Source of the DNA: Ceraceosorus guamensis | Lineage: Eukaryota; Basidiomycota; Exobasidiomycetes; Ceraceosorales; Ceraceosoraceae | Length of the DNA stretch: 62,475 nucleotides | Assembly (NCBI RefSeq): GCF_003144195.1 | Contig: NW_020290076.1 | Coordinates: 5,456-67,930, forward strand | Direction of reading: 5' to 3' | Shown: positions 12,784 to 24,660 of the stretch, piece by piece | How the letters are laid out: the number at the start of each line of letters is the position of its first letter | How positions within the stretch are numbered: the stretch's first letter is position 1 | Translations under genes and position numbers: made by a program | The notes under the pieces: model-generated | Database searches by the model: none | Told to the model about the DNA's origin: nothing | What the model saw: only the letters and a program-made list of their open reading frames with translations

Positions 12784-13036
12784 CTTGGCACGCCGAGCAC
12801 GGACTGCGTCGGTCTTTACGACGCTTGTCACTCTTCACTTAGCTAGAAAATCTATTATCGATGTCATGCACATGACGACTCATATCAAATGGGACGCGTA
12901 ACCACAGGTGCGCCTGCCACGTCAAACATCAATGCAGGCTCCTGCATTCTTGTGCCCTTTGAGAGGACGACGTTGTGAACGGCGTCGAACGAGATATTGA
13001 TGAACGGGACTGAGAAGGCTGTGGCCACCTTTAATT
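12784..13036. other. convergent 3' region
   Basis: About 250 bases between the STS1 and dynein stop codons. On the minus strand a frame without its own start stays open to about 12885 just past the dynein stop. It is not similar to any dynein segment and I do not call it coding. Confidence 0.45.
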
Positions 13037-16000
13037 CTACAAGAATATAAGAACCGCGCGGTTGAACAGAGCGGGTGAGGTAGCTGCTCTGGATCCGACC
13101 CCTTGTTCGGGGTTGAAGGTGAAGACGACGTGAAGGTTCTTGGAGATTTCGCTCGAGAACCAAGAGTACAGTTCGTCTGGGGAGTCGAGCATCAGTCCGT
13201 CCCTTTGTGATCCTTCCTTGCAAGCTGTCATCAGGGCGCTGTACTCGTCTCCTTCGAAGAGCCCCGGGATCTCGGCATTGGCCAGCAGGGTGTTCATGCG
13301 CTCCAAAAAGGCTGGATCTCGGACCTGCGATTCGTCGATGATAAAACAGAGCTTCTCGCCCTGCGTTCCGGCACGCCGAAGGATTCCGCGGAGATCCTCG
13401 TCAAAGTCGGCCATTCCGTACCGTCGACTTGGTGAGATGGTGAAGACACTGAGCCCCACGAGCCAGGCGACAAAACGAGTCACGGTGGTTCGTCCGCTGC
13501 CTGATGACCCGATGAGGAGCAGGTGTCCTTGACGTTGACGCAAGACGCGATCCACGGAAGTGGCCAGAGCCATGACTGAGTCGTGTAGCACGAGCCTAGT
13601 CTCTAACTCTTCTTCACTATACTGCGCCAGACGAGCGACGGTGTGCGCTCTCAGATCGGGCAAAGCTACACTGCTGGTGTTGCGGGTGAGCCAATTGCTG
13701 TAGATGATAGGACGCGCGAGTGCCAAATTCTGATCTACGGTTGGAAATCTTGCCAAAGCAACAGCATCAAGCTGGCTATCCGTCCACTCTTTCTCATCCT
13801 CACCGACCAATCGGTCTCGGAACAGGCGCAGACCTTCGTGTGCCCAAATTCGGACCAACCCTTCCACAGTTATGGTGTCGTCGACTGGCTTGAGATACTC
13901 GTATAGACCGCGAACCCATCGACTCAGCTCACGTGGCGAGTAGACGTAGTGAGCTTGCATGTCGGGCGTGAAACGGCTCTGAGAGGCAAGGTAGAAATCG
14001 ACCATGGCCGACGTCAGTGCTTCGGCGTAGCCTCGGAGATTCGGTGCTAATTTCAAGAGAGCCCGGTTGAAGGTTCCGTAAATTTGATTCAGGGAGACTT
14101 CGCCAGGGTAGTCCACCATGACAAGGGGAGCGTGACGCAAAAACCGTTGGCTGAGCGGGACACGGCCAGCATCCGTCGGTGGGTTGCATGCCCCTACGAA
14201 TTGAATCCGCTCCAGCGTTACCCACGCGAGGTCTGAAGTACGCCAAAATCCGCCTCTTTCGACAAGTTGTCTCAAGAAAGAGATGACTCGCTGTGTTCCA
14301 TACTGATCGGTGGCTGGCAGGTTGATCTCGTCGCAGAAGAGCACAATCCAGCGGCCGATCTGCTTGGGTGCGAGGATGACTCCGTTCGGCGTCTTGCGAT
14401 ACTCGCAGTGCTGGTCGAAGGTCTTTAGAATGAGCTCAGGGGTAGTCGCGCTCGAGAAATTGAGACCAACAACTTCTTGGTCTGGGAGCTTCCTCAGGGC
14501 GGCGAATAGTGTCATAGTCTTGCCCGATCCGGGCGGACCGCACAACATGAGAGGCTTATGCTCTGACAGCCAAGAGTAGAGCACTTCCTCGTGGCGCACA
14601 GTGTCCATGGTTGGAATGACGACGTCTGCGCTTGCCACTGCGTGCGTTTCGATTTCGATGGTCGGAACGCGCGTTGTCCACTCGAACCATTCTGCCGTGG
14701 CGACTTGAACATCGAAGTCAATGAGGGATGCTCCGTTGTCTAGAGGAGGCATGTCGACCCCCGTTTGAGACGCGAGAAACTCTCCCATTTCTGCACGGAC
14801 GTGCAGCTTCGCATCCCCGGTGAACGACCATACTACGCTGACCACCAGGCGCTTGGTAGCGTACGCCCCTATCTGCGCTGGCGCGAGAGGAAAGTCTGGA
14901 TGCTGCTGGTTGTAGTCGAACACATTGCGGACTGTTTTATTGATAAGGGAGAACAAAGTAGTGAGGGCGCGGCTCGCGGTGAAAGGCATGATGTGGAAAA
15001 AGTCTTCTGCGCGCGCAAGAGCAGTGTCGATCAGGCTTTGAGGAGCAAAGAAGGTCTCAATGGCGTCGGCAACGATGCGTTGTGTTACGAGTTCTGCTGA
15101 CGCAGGCGAGTCACCTGAACCGCTCGCTACGTCTCTCCTAGCAGTCGAAGGGGCAAGGTCGTCGTCGTCGGCCGCGCCGAGAGGTCTCGCTCGAAGGTGT
15201 CCAAAGTAGTTTTTATAGAGCATCGCTGGCGTGACGCTTTCCTCGCTGAACCAGATCATACCGCAGCGCGAGACTGTGGCCGGTGTCGCGAAGCGCAAAT
15301 GCTCAACTTCAAACATGACGCGAACGTTCGAAGGCAAGTCGATGCGCTCTCCATTGGGCAACGTTAACAGCTTGTTGTCATCAAGCACGCTATGGATGGC
15401 CAAGCGGGAAGTGAGAAAGGCGTGTCAGTCTGAGGGAAAGGCGAGATGCGCATACATTGGGCTCACCTATTCAGATTTTCTACCCAAACAGGGTCAACGT
15501 CACCGTCGAAGACAATCCAGTGGCGTTTCGCACTTTCCCCCCGAACGTTGTCGACGATGCGGCGCAGGACATTTGTAAAGAGACCATCGGTCCACTCTCG
15601 AGTGGTCACATCTAGCGTTCCGTATAGGCCATCTTTGGAGACGGCTTTGGGGTCCATGACATATGAGACACCGTCGATGCCTTCCAGCCGGTGGAGAGCT
15701 TCGAGTAGGACCGACCATGCAACCGACTTGCCTGTGCCGGAGGGCCCAACAAGCATGACACCATGCGAAATGCGCTGAATCTCGTACAGCTGAATGATTT
15801 TGTCGAGCCATACTCCATCGCAGACGAGATGGCGTTCAAGGCATACGTCGGAGATGTGTTTGCGAAGTTCATCTAGCGCAGGAGGTTGGTACTGGATACC
15901 CGGGAACACATCGTCGAGCAGCGCGCCTAGCAGCGCGACGTCCTCCCCAACGAGCTTCGGCACAATCACTCCCATGACTGCGCTGACTGCAAGGGACTGC

Positions 16001-19000
16001 TCTACCACATCGACCGTCTGACCTGATGCTTCTTGCGTGCCTTGCGCTCGCTTCACTTGCCCTGCCGCAGCGAGAGTAGCTTTGATTGACCTCAGCGAAT
16101 TGAGATCGTAGTGCGAGCGCTTACTCAGCGTCGACTCGAGAAGGTGGAAGAAGGGGTCCAGCTTTCGAGCGAGCAACTCGGCACTTCGAAAACCGACTGC
16201 ATACAGCAACACCTGAGATGTGGAAGGGACTATCGGGTCAGTTTGATCACCCTTGACACGCATGATACGTCGACGGACCTGAATAATCTGCTGTCTGTCT
16301 GGTTGGGCCATGACGACAGTTCGAAAGAGCCTTGTGAGTGACCGCGGGAGCGTCGCACGACCGATATAGGTGGGATTGAGCGTCTAGGAGAGATCAAGTC
16401 TGTCAATGTGAGTGGAGGTCTCATTACGAGGAGACTATCGATGCGCAGCTCGCTTACAATGAAAACAGCTGCGCCTGGTGTGAGCTCCACCGACTGGCCA
16501 GACAGCATGGCGCCGCCTCCTTGTCGGCGAGCGCTTTGCCAGGAGAGGATGTCCTCGCTAATTGATGATAATACGTTGGGGCTCAGACGATTGATCTCGT
16601 CGAAAGCGGCCCAGCTGCCAACTCGAGCGCAGCCTAAGAGCCCTCTGGAAATAGACTTGGCGTCGAATTCTTCTCCGCAACAGGTCACAATGACCTCTCT
16701 CCCAAGGCGGCGCCCCAGAAGCGAAACAGTCTCGGTTTTTCCCTGTGCGAATCAGAAGTAATCAGTGATCTTGAGCGCCACCACAAACAAAATTTCTCGC
16801 AATACGCACGGTACCAGCAGGCCCTGTTAATGATCAGCAATGTGGCGTTAATGGAACATCAATTTTGTTCTTTGCAGCAAACGCACTACTCACCTTCGCT
16901 GCGGCCCGCGAGCGACTGCTTCAAAGCCTGGGTGAAGACACCAAACGCCTTCGTCGTGAGCGGTGTGATCACCATAGGATCGGGCACTCCTGTGTAGTTG
17001 AAACCTGGAAAGGAAAGGAATCTGTGAGCGCGCAGAGATCGAAGCAGGCTTCACGTGCACGACGCACCATAGGAGAAGGACGCATCTGCCATCTCGATGC
17101 GAGCGCTGGGTGCGTTTCCGGTCCCCGTAGACGTCTCAGAGTAATAACGCATCTGAGACTGCCATCTCCAATCATCTGAGGTCTTCGTGCCATGCGAGAC
17201 CAAGTCGCGAAGGACGTCACGTTCGTGAACCAGCTCGACTAGCAGGTTTTCGATCTTCTTGCGTTTCAGTGCCGGCAAGTCCTGGACTACGCTGTCAGCC
17301 AGTGCATCCAGCGCGGATTCTACCAGGTTGAGCACTGCGGACAAGCCATCCTTGCCTTCTTGGAGGGAATGCTCAACTAGCTTGGTCCACTGGATGCCGA
17401 GCACCAAGATCGTCGTTTGGCCAATGTGACGTTCGATCCAGTCGACAAGCTTCTCAGCTTCGAAGGACGAGGGGGTAAAGAACATCGCTAAATTTGCAAG
17501 AGCAGCTTCGCTAGCGAATGCGACAGACTTGCGGAGCTCAGTCTCTAGCCCCTGCAGCCACTCATGTACAGCGATGCCGGCCGTTGGCACTGATCTCGTT
17601 AGCTCAACATACTCATCCTGAGGACTGCGCACCCCGATGAGGCTGCTGTCGTCCGAAAAGATGACGGAGGCGACACCTTGCCACATCTTGGCGATGTAAG
17701 TTCCCACTCGCATAACGTCTTTGCTTGAGCCCAAAAGCGAAAGCAGGTCCTCGTCGCCAAGAAAGTAGAAGCGCGGAAACACGTTGCGTTGTTTCTCCAA
17801 GAATGCTCCAAGTGCACGCTGAATCTTGTCGAGCCTGTGATCGCAAGAATGTGGCACTCGGGAAAAAACGTCAGCGGCTTGAGTATACAGAGCATTGCTG
17901 CAAACACATCAAACGCACAGATCGTGCAAGCGATCAAGAGACTGGTTGATGCTGGGGATGTTGATCACATCCAGTACATAGGGAGATTTGTTGATACGCT
18001 TCGTAATGGTGAGGAACTCGGTATCAACGACTTGAAAGCGAGATGTTCTGCGCGGGTTGGAGTCCGGTTAGTGTGGATGGGTCATCGCTGCAGACGACGG
18101 CGCCGACTTACTCTACCGGCAAGATGTGCCGCATTTCAGGGCCACTGAATATCCCTCCGCAATCCACCCAACGTCGCTGGACATCGCGAAGGAGTTCGAA
18201 CAGGGCGGACACCTGAGAAAGGCGACTCTCCCAGAGAGCTGCTTCTTCTTCAAAGACCTTGTAGTGAGGCGAATTTGCCATGGATTTGAGAGCAGACAGG
18301 TGATCGCCTGCGCTCTGGAAGAGCTGGTCCCATCCTCGGACCAATCGGCAGCGATTTTGATAATTGACCAAATCGAGATCATAGCTGGTCCACCGTTCAC
18401 GCACTTCCTTCAAGAATTCTTCCAGGGCCATCTCCCCCTGTGCTTGCATAATGACCGCTTTGATGGCTTGCTCGTGACGCTTCAGACCCAAGTCCCACAC
18501 GATGCCTAGCGTCATCGAGGTGGGGGAGTAGGGCGTGGACACTTGAAGTTGTTTGAACAAAGCTCGCCAATGGCGCTCGCGCATCGCTTCTGACTTCAGT
18601 TCCGAGATCAGCGCGTTGGATTTGAGCAGGTCTCGAAGAATGTTCTGGACGTACTCGAAAGCCGCATATTGGCGCATGCGACTTGGCATATCCTTTGTTT
18701 GGTTGAGCAGACCATCGAGCTGCTGTCTGAGTTTGCGAGGTTGCACGTTGTTCCAGCTGCTATCACGAAGTTCAGACAGCTGGCTCCACGTGCCCGAGAG
18801 GGCGGTCCATACTGCCTTGAGATCACGAAGCTCCTCCTGTACGGGCTCAACACGATCGTCCGGAGTGTGCTCCAGGTCCAGGGCCTCCTTCGCGCGAATG
18901 ACGAGATCGCGATCGTCGCACAGACGAGCAACCCTGCCCTCGAAGAGGCTGATCGTATTCAAGGCCGTGTCCGCTTTAAGCGTGCCTTCTATTGGTTTTT

Positions 19001-22000
19001 GCTGCTCCCACTCCGTAACCAGCACCGCGATCTTGTCAGACACAATCTTGTCCTCGGCGATGATCTTCATCTGCAGCCCTGCAAGCTGCTCCTGAATGCT
19101 GGAGTTCTTGCGAGCCAGTATCTCGTTGAATGCGCTCCATTCACCCTCCACCTGATCTGCATATAGCCAGTCTTGCGAGAACATGTAGCGCTGACGCTCC
19201 AAAGTCTTCTGACCAGTGGCGAAGATGGACATCTGAGGTGACCACTTCTTGGTCTGCCTCTTCAAGTCCGTGACAAACGTGATGAAAGTGACCGTCTGCG
19301 CAGTGGAGCTGGATTCGATGCTGTGCTGCTCTAAATCGTATCTGGCTTTGCGAATGGCCGCATACGTCTCGCGCATCTCTGCAGCCAGCTTTGTTCCGAA
19401 ACGATTCAGCACATCGCGCTGCCAAGCATCGTACTTTGCGTTGACTTTACTTTGAACTTGCTCGTAGTCTATGACCGCCATTCCGAAGGCTCGTTGGGTA
19501 TCAGAGGTGTCGAAAGTTGCTCGCGTCTTGCGAATACCAGCCAGCAGCTGTTGCCATCGAGCGAGCGAATCGCCCAGAGTAGCATAGACATGCTCGGCTT
19601 CAAGGTCCCAGAGGTTTTGGAATCGCAGCCATTTGGCGACGTAGCGGCCGACCTCCTGTACCTTGGCTTCGATAAGGGCGAAAGGCCGGCTCAAAGTAGT
19701 GTCCTCGAAGCGGGTCAACAGTCCAGCGTACGTGACGTCGGCGGTCGTAACATCCCTAGCAAGCTTTTGCATCTGTACGCCCATCTCGTAGCGTGCGCTC
19801 TGTACGCGACGCAAGCCGCAAGCTACTCCCAAGACGTCATGAAGTTGGGTGAACCAGCTGGCTCGAGCGTGTTCGATAGGCGGATCCAGATAGATAATTT
19901 GGTTCCTAATTCTGATTTCGTGTGTGACGGGTGATAGCTCGACATGATCGCGTTCAAGCGCGGCCTGCGCAAAGCGAGGGTGACAAAGCGGCGTTCAGCT
20001 GAAGCGACTGGTCCGCCTGGCATGACCGTCAATTTATACTCACTTTCTCAGCCGGAGAGAGTCGGTTTTCTTTGACATCGCGACGGCGGTGGCGCCCCCC
20101 AGGAGCTCCATTCTCGCGGTGTGCCGCACCTGCACTTCCACCTTCCCGAGTCTCTTCGCTTCGCGCAAATTCTTCGCACCAAGCTATGGAAATCAGGCGC
20201 AGCCTCTCCATGAGGACCTGCTCTATCCGCGCGTCGAGCTCGGCAACCCAGTCGTCAAGATTTGGGTATCCGTCTAGATTGAGACGATCGATGGTCTTCT
20301 GGATTTTGGCAAGCCTCTCTGCAAAAGCCGAGCGGGTGTAGGTGCAGCTTGCCAGCTCGTCGACCAAGATGGAGGTCTCGCCATTCATATTGATGAGTGC
20401 GTTGGTCTGATCTTGGAACACGCTCACAGCGCTAGCAAAAGCCCTCACATAGCTGACTTGCTTGTTGTCTCGCAGCCCGTCACCTGCAGTTGACGAAGCT
20501 GGCAAGTAGGCTGCAATCGCTCGATGACTCTCGTACGCGTTCGCGAAGTGCTCCCACCGCAGTGTAGTGCCCGATGTGATCAGATTGTGGACGTCGGTCT
20601 GGGTTCTTGCAAGCAGGCAAGCGATTCTGGGATGCTCCCGAACTTGTGCGCATGTCTGATTATAAGTTCGGACGGTTTCCATCAGACTGACTGCGTACGG
20701 ATAGACGCGCTTTGCATCGCGCGCCAAGTTGTTGATCAGGTGCGGAATTTGGAATCCAAGCCAAGACAAATGTCTGACTTCCTTGAAGAGCGCTATGACT
20801 TGAGGGTCAAAATTGACTCCCAAGGAATACTGGCCAGTGGCACGATTTCGAGAAACCTCGAAGAGACGTCCGGATATGGTCATGTCGCGCCTGTTGATGT
20901 CGTGCAGCCACCCGTCGAAAAGGGGACGGGTATCAAGCTTGCGACTGAATGTCTCGCTTTCAGATCGCAATTTCTGGCCTTCGGCATATAGCTCCCAGCC
21001 TTTTCCAAGCACGTCTTCGACACGCTTCATGTACACCATGAGCTGTCTTTCGATCTGTCTAGCCCAAATGATCGCACCCGCAATTTCAGGGATGTCGCGC
21101 AGTTGAGACATGTGATTGGCTTCCGAAGGACGGTATTGAGCCTTGAATTTGTCGTGCAGACCCGCTATGTCGCTCTTCACGCTGTTGAGGAGCTGCTGTT
21201 GATACTCTTGTACAGCGCCGCGGACCTTGGGGCGCACGAATAGAGTGTTGAATTGGCTCAAGACTCTGAGCATTTCCCGAGCATTTTTAGCCTGGCCGAG
21301 CAAGTCTCTGAGTCTTGCAATGAGGCCATTTTCCACACGCGCCACGCGCTCGTTGTAAGCACTTTCGGCCGCAGACCATATTGCAGTACCCTCATCGGTA
21401 ACGTCCAGAACGTCCACAACTTTGACGACGTCAAATGCGTCTGTGATTTCGTCGGCCATTTGTATTCCAGAGAAGGCGTGGGCACTCGCCTGAGTTCTGG
21501 CGATGCCGCTGGTGTTGAGACCTGTCTGGCCACCGCTCGCGGCTAGAGCGATTCCCCGCCCTGAAGTCACCATGACACGCAGCTGTTCATGCGTTTTCCT
21601 GGTGTTCGATGGCGTTCAGGTCAGTCACTGCCGCATGACGAGCGTGAAACCGGTGCTCACCTGAATGCGCTCAAGTAATTGAGTCTCTCCCGCAGCTTTG
21701 CATGTGCGGGATTGATCTTGATGGGCATGAACTTTTCCGAGCGCTTGCGCGTGACTTCACGTGCGATGTTGACGAACTCGCGCATTACGTCATCCCACGT
21801 TGCAAAGACATCTCCAGCTCCTTGCATCGTGTCGCAGAACCGCGAGAAGTCTTGATACATCACCCGTTGAGCACCTAAAATCTTGAGGACGGCGTCGTTT
21901 ACGTCGCGCGAAATGGCTTCGACCAGCGGAAGGGCGCGTTTGACTGGGTATGGGCTTACGCGCATCTTCTTGTTGAGGTGATTGAAGACAGCTTGCACGG

Positions 22001-23417
22001 CGTCGATGCACTTGTCAAAGTCAGTGGCTGACAACAGGCTGTCAAGCGGAAATTCCTTCATAAGGATGTTGTAGGCTTGGACCTTCTCGGTGCAGTCCTT
22101 AAGGCCAGTGTCGGCCAGAAAAGAGACCGTCGCGTGAAAGCGCTTGGCGTGCTTTAAGATATCAAGCGTGAGGGTGATTGGTTCGGATCGCAGCTGTTGC
22201 TCAATGTGATCTTGCGCGCGCTCCATGGAAAGCCAGAAATTGATTTCTTGTGACGCAGTACCGGAGCTGACATCGCGATCGAGGCGTGTAACCAACTGCA
22301 CCTCTTTCACCCAGTTGTTCACGTCCGATTGCAGTTGGTTGAGAAACGTGCTGTCCTGCAGGAGGGAGCTCGGGCGCACCTCTTCCACAGTTGCCTTGCT
22401 TTTTGCTGCTTGACACCTCTCGACTGTGGCACGGACTTGAGGGTGACAGCTCAGATACACTTCTGGAATCTCGACGTTCTGCTGCAGGTGCAGCAAGCTG
22501 AGCTCCAGCTCTGCAAATTTTCGCTTGGCCATGGGCACACCTACGTGAAGTTGGCATCACGTTAGCTTGTCTCGAGAGAGGTATCAACGCGCAAAGACGC
22601 ACCTATCCTGGCATCAGCATCTTTACTCTTGGGCTTGGCCGCCTTGGCTGCAGAAGTCTTCGAGTCGTCTTCCTTGCTGCTGACGTACGCGTCAAACCAA
22701 GGCGCCATGACGTGGTGCACCACCGAGTGCAAAGCTTCGTACGGAGACTCTCGAATGTTGATCGTGGTGCCCTCCTCTTCTCCGCCTCGACCATCTTCAC
22801 GACCTAGCTCAGGCGCGGCGGCGACGCCCTCAGCGCTGGCGTGCCTGCCCGCTTCAGATGCGGGACCGAACAGGGATAGAACGTGAACCTGCTGCTGAAG
22901 GGGAAGAGCCGGATCGAGAGCGCCTGCGCGCTTGATCAAGGCTATCGAAGATACGTGTCGCGGGCTATACGTAGGGTGTGTATCCAATCGGTACTCGAAG
23001 AGTCCTGTGCGGTAAAGCATGAGCGGGCCGGCATTGAGCTTGGCGAACCTTTCTTGGCTTGCTTGAGCCAATGCAGCGCTACTCACCGTCGCTACCTGAT
23101 CCGCTGGTATCTCTTCTGACCTTGTCGATGTACACTGTCATGGTGGAAGGATCCGTGGCAAATGCAGATGCGACGGAGTGCCAGCCGTCCCCTTTGGCGT
23201 CGTCGTCGACATCGCCAAGGGAAGATGAGAACAGCGACTCTTCAAGGGCGGCCGGTGTAGCTGCCATGACCACCGGCAACAGTAACTCCAGGTAGGCCCT
23301 GATCAGAGCGATAGGGAAACGACTGATGCTCGCGCGCGAGCCTGCAGCGCCATTGGCATTGCTATTGAGAGACATGATGGACGCCGATGGCGGCAAGCCT
23401 CCATCTGCCGCAGCCAT
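13037..23417 (-). CDS. DYN1: cytoplasmic dynein heavy chain, N-terminal half (Dyn1 type, ends after AAA4)
   Basis: Minus-end-directed microtubule motor subunit. Twelve exons (23417-23087, 23052-22603, 22540-21661, 21598-20044, 19964-18112, 18047-17919, 17834-17068, 17004-16894, 16823-16810, 16742-16458, 16383-15467, 15389-13037) join in phase to about 3214 residues. The tail (DHC_N1) has blocks such as [20 protein letters not shown]. The linker has [16 protein letters not shown] and [17 protein letters not shown]. Walker A motifs: AAA1 GPAGTGKT (about residue 2026), AAA2 GPSGTGKS (about 2337), AAA3 GPPGSGKT (about 2714), AAA4 GSSGSGRT (about 3057; Arg replaces Lys). The frame stops just after [11 protein letters not shown], where full-length dyneins continue. 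The stalk, microtubule-binding domain, AAA5, AAA6 and C-terminus are absent. U. maydis is known to make the chain from two genes, dyn1 (ATPase part) and dyn2 (microtubule-binding part); this matches dyn1. The 5' end needs an unusually small intron near 23053-23086. Confidence 0.93.
16810..16823 (-). other. 14-nt micro-exon of dynein encoding the start of the AAA1 P-loop
   Basis: The bases GGCCTGCTGGTACC (minus strand) are flanked by an AG acceptor and a GTGCGT donor. With one base from the previous exon they encode GPAGT. The following exon starts GKTE, so the AAA1 Walker A motif is only complete when this tiny exon is included. Confidence 0.85.
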
Positions 23418-24660
23418 CGCGGCGAGATGCAGAACCAAAAGATGGTGTGCTCGCAACCAGCGTCAGGACCACGTTTGCGGACCCGACTGATCTGAACAAT
23501 CAGGCTGGCGTGGATGCGCACTGGCGGGCGCGAACACACCACCGATACGGTGTTGCGGGTCGCTGGGCGATGGAATCGTGACCAAGGTTTCGTGCTGCTT
23601 GAATCGTATCGTGCAATGCGAGCCACAACCAGAAAATAGCGGAATGAGGGGCGAAGTGAGGGCAGGTTTGCGAAAGGACCGGATGTAGCGCGGGTGATCG
23701 TGATTGTCGAATCGTTCGCGATTCCGCGCACGATCCACGCAGGTCGCGTTGCACAAAGCGATGCATACGGATCTGTTCGCGTGGTGCGGTCGCGGCACGT
23801 GCTGCATGTGCCTACAGCGGTACCTTGCACCGCAAAGCCTACTTTTGACCACACCTTCACAAGACTCAAGACTTGTGACTCGACAGCCAGCTGAAGTTTA
23901 CCGGTACCAGTCAAGAGTTGAACAACCTCCATGCATGATCCACGCCCCAAGGTCACTTTTGAGACCTTGATCAGACCCTGGACCGTCTATGGATTAGGTA
24001 TCAAAAGCTTGGATGTGAATTTCCATTTGTGACGTGAAGGACCAGTCAAGCGTCTGAGTCAAGCGTACCGGGACCCACGACTCAAGACTAGACTTGCACA
24101 TACCAATTTCGAACACATCAGTCCACGAGACTCAAAGACTCGAACGTTTCTGGTCTAAACTTTGTCGATATCCATGTCAGTCGAGGTTCTGATAGTACCC
24201 CGTGTGGATGTATTGAACATTCACGACTCGAGTCCTGAGACGCATTGCAAAAGATGGGGAGCTGCGGTAGTAGCAACAGCATGCTTGTGGTAGTAGTCGT
24301 AGTATCACAAGTAGCCAGGACGCTTCCGGCGCCACATTGAAATCGCTCGATCGGCAGTTGAGCATACTCCTGTGGATAAGAGACAACCCCAAAGTCCCCA
24401 ACGAAGCGAGGCTCAGTGCCAGTAGAGATCGCTCGACACGGCAAACGGCAACAAGAAAGGAAGTAACGATAAATTCTCGGACGCTGAGGCGCTCTCGTAC
24501 CGGCGCGGGAGGTGCGCCGAGTCGTGCGAGATCTAATATACAGATAAGGAGATAGGGGCGACGTCTTGCTTGGGGAAGGATAATCTGATATCTCTGCGCA
24601 AGACGATACTTGAACGCAGTAGGGACTGTAACGGTAATAAGAAGCGCCAGTGGCCACCAC
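23418..24660. other. intergenic region rich in GACTC words
   Basis: 1.2 kb upstream of the dynein gene and downstream of the 675-residue gene. No gene seen. The part 23860-24240 is dense in GACTCAAGACT, GAGTCAAG and CACGACTC words. A GTAGTAGCAACAGCA/GTAGTAGTCGTAGTA low-complexity patch sits near 24265-24310. Confidence 0.5.

Noticed and set aside
12885-13036. Open minus-strand frame just past the dynein stop
   Set aside because: It has no start codon of its own, no plausible intron joins it to the dynein frame, and its product does not resemble the dynein segment that should follow.
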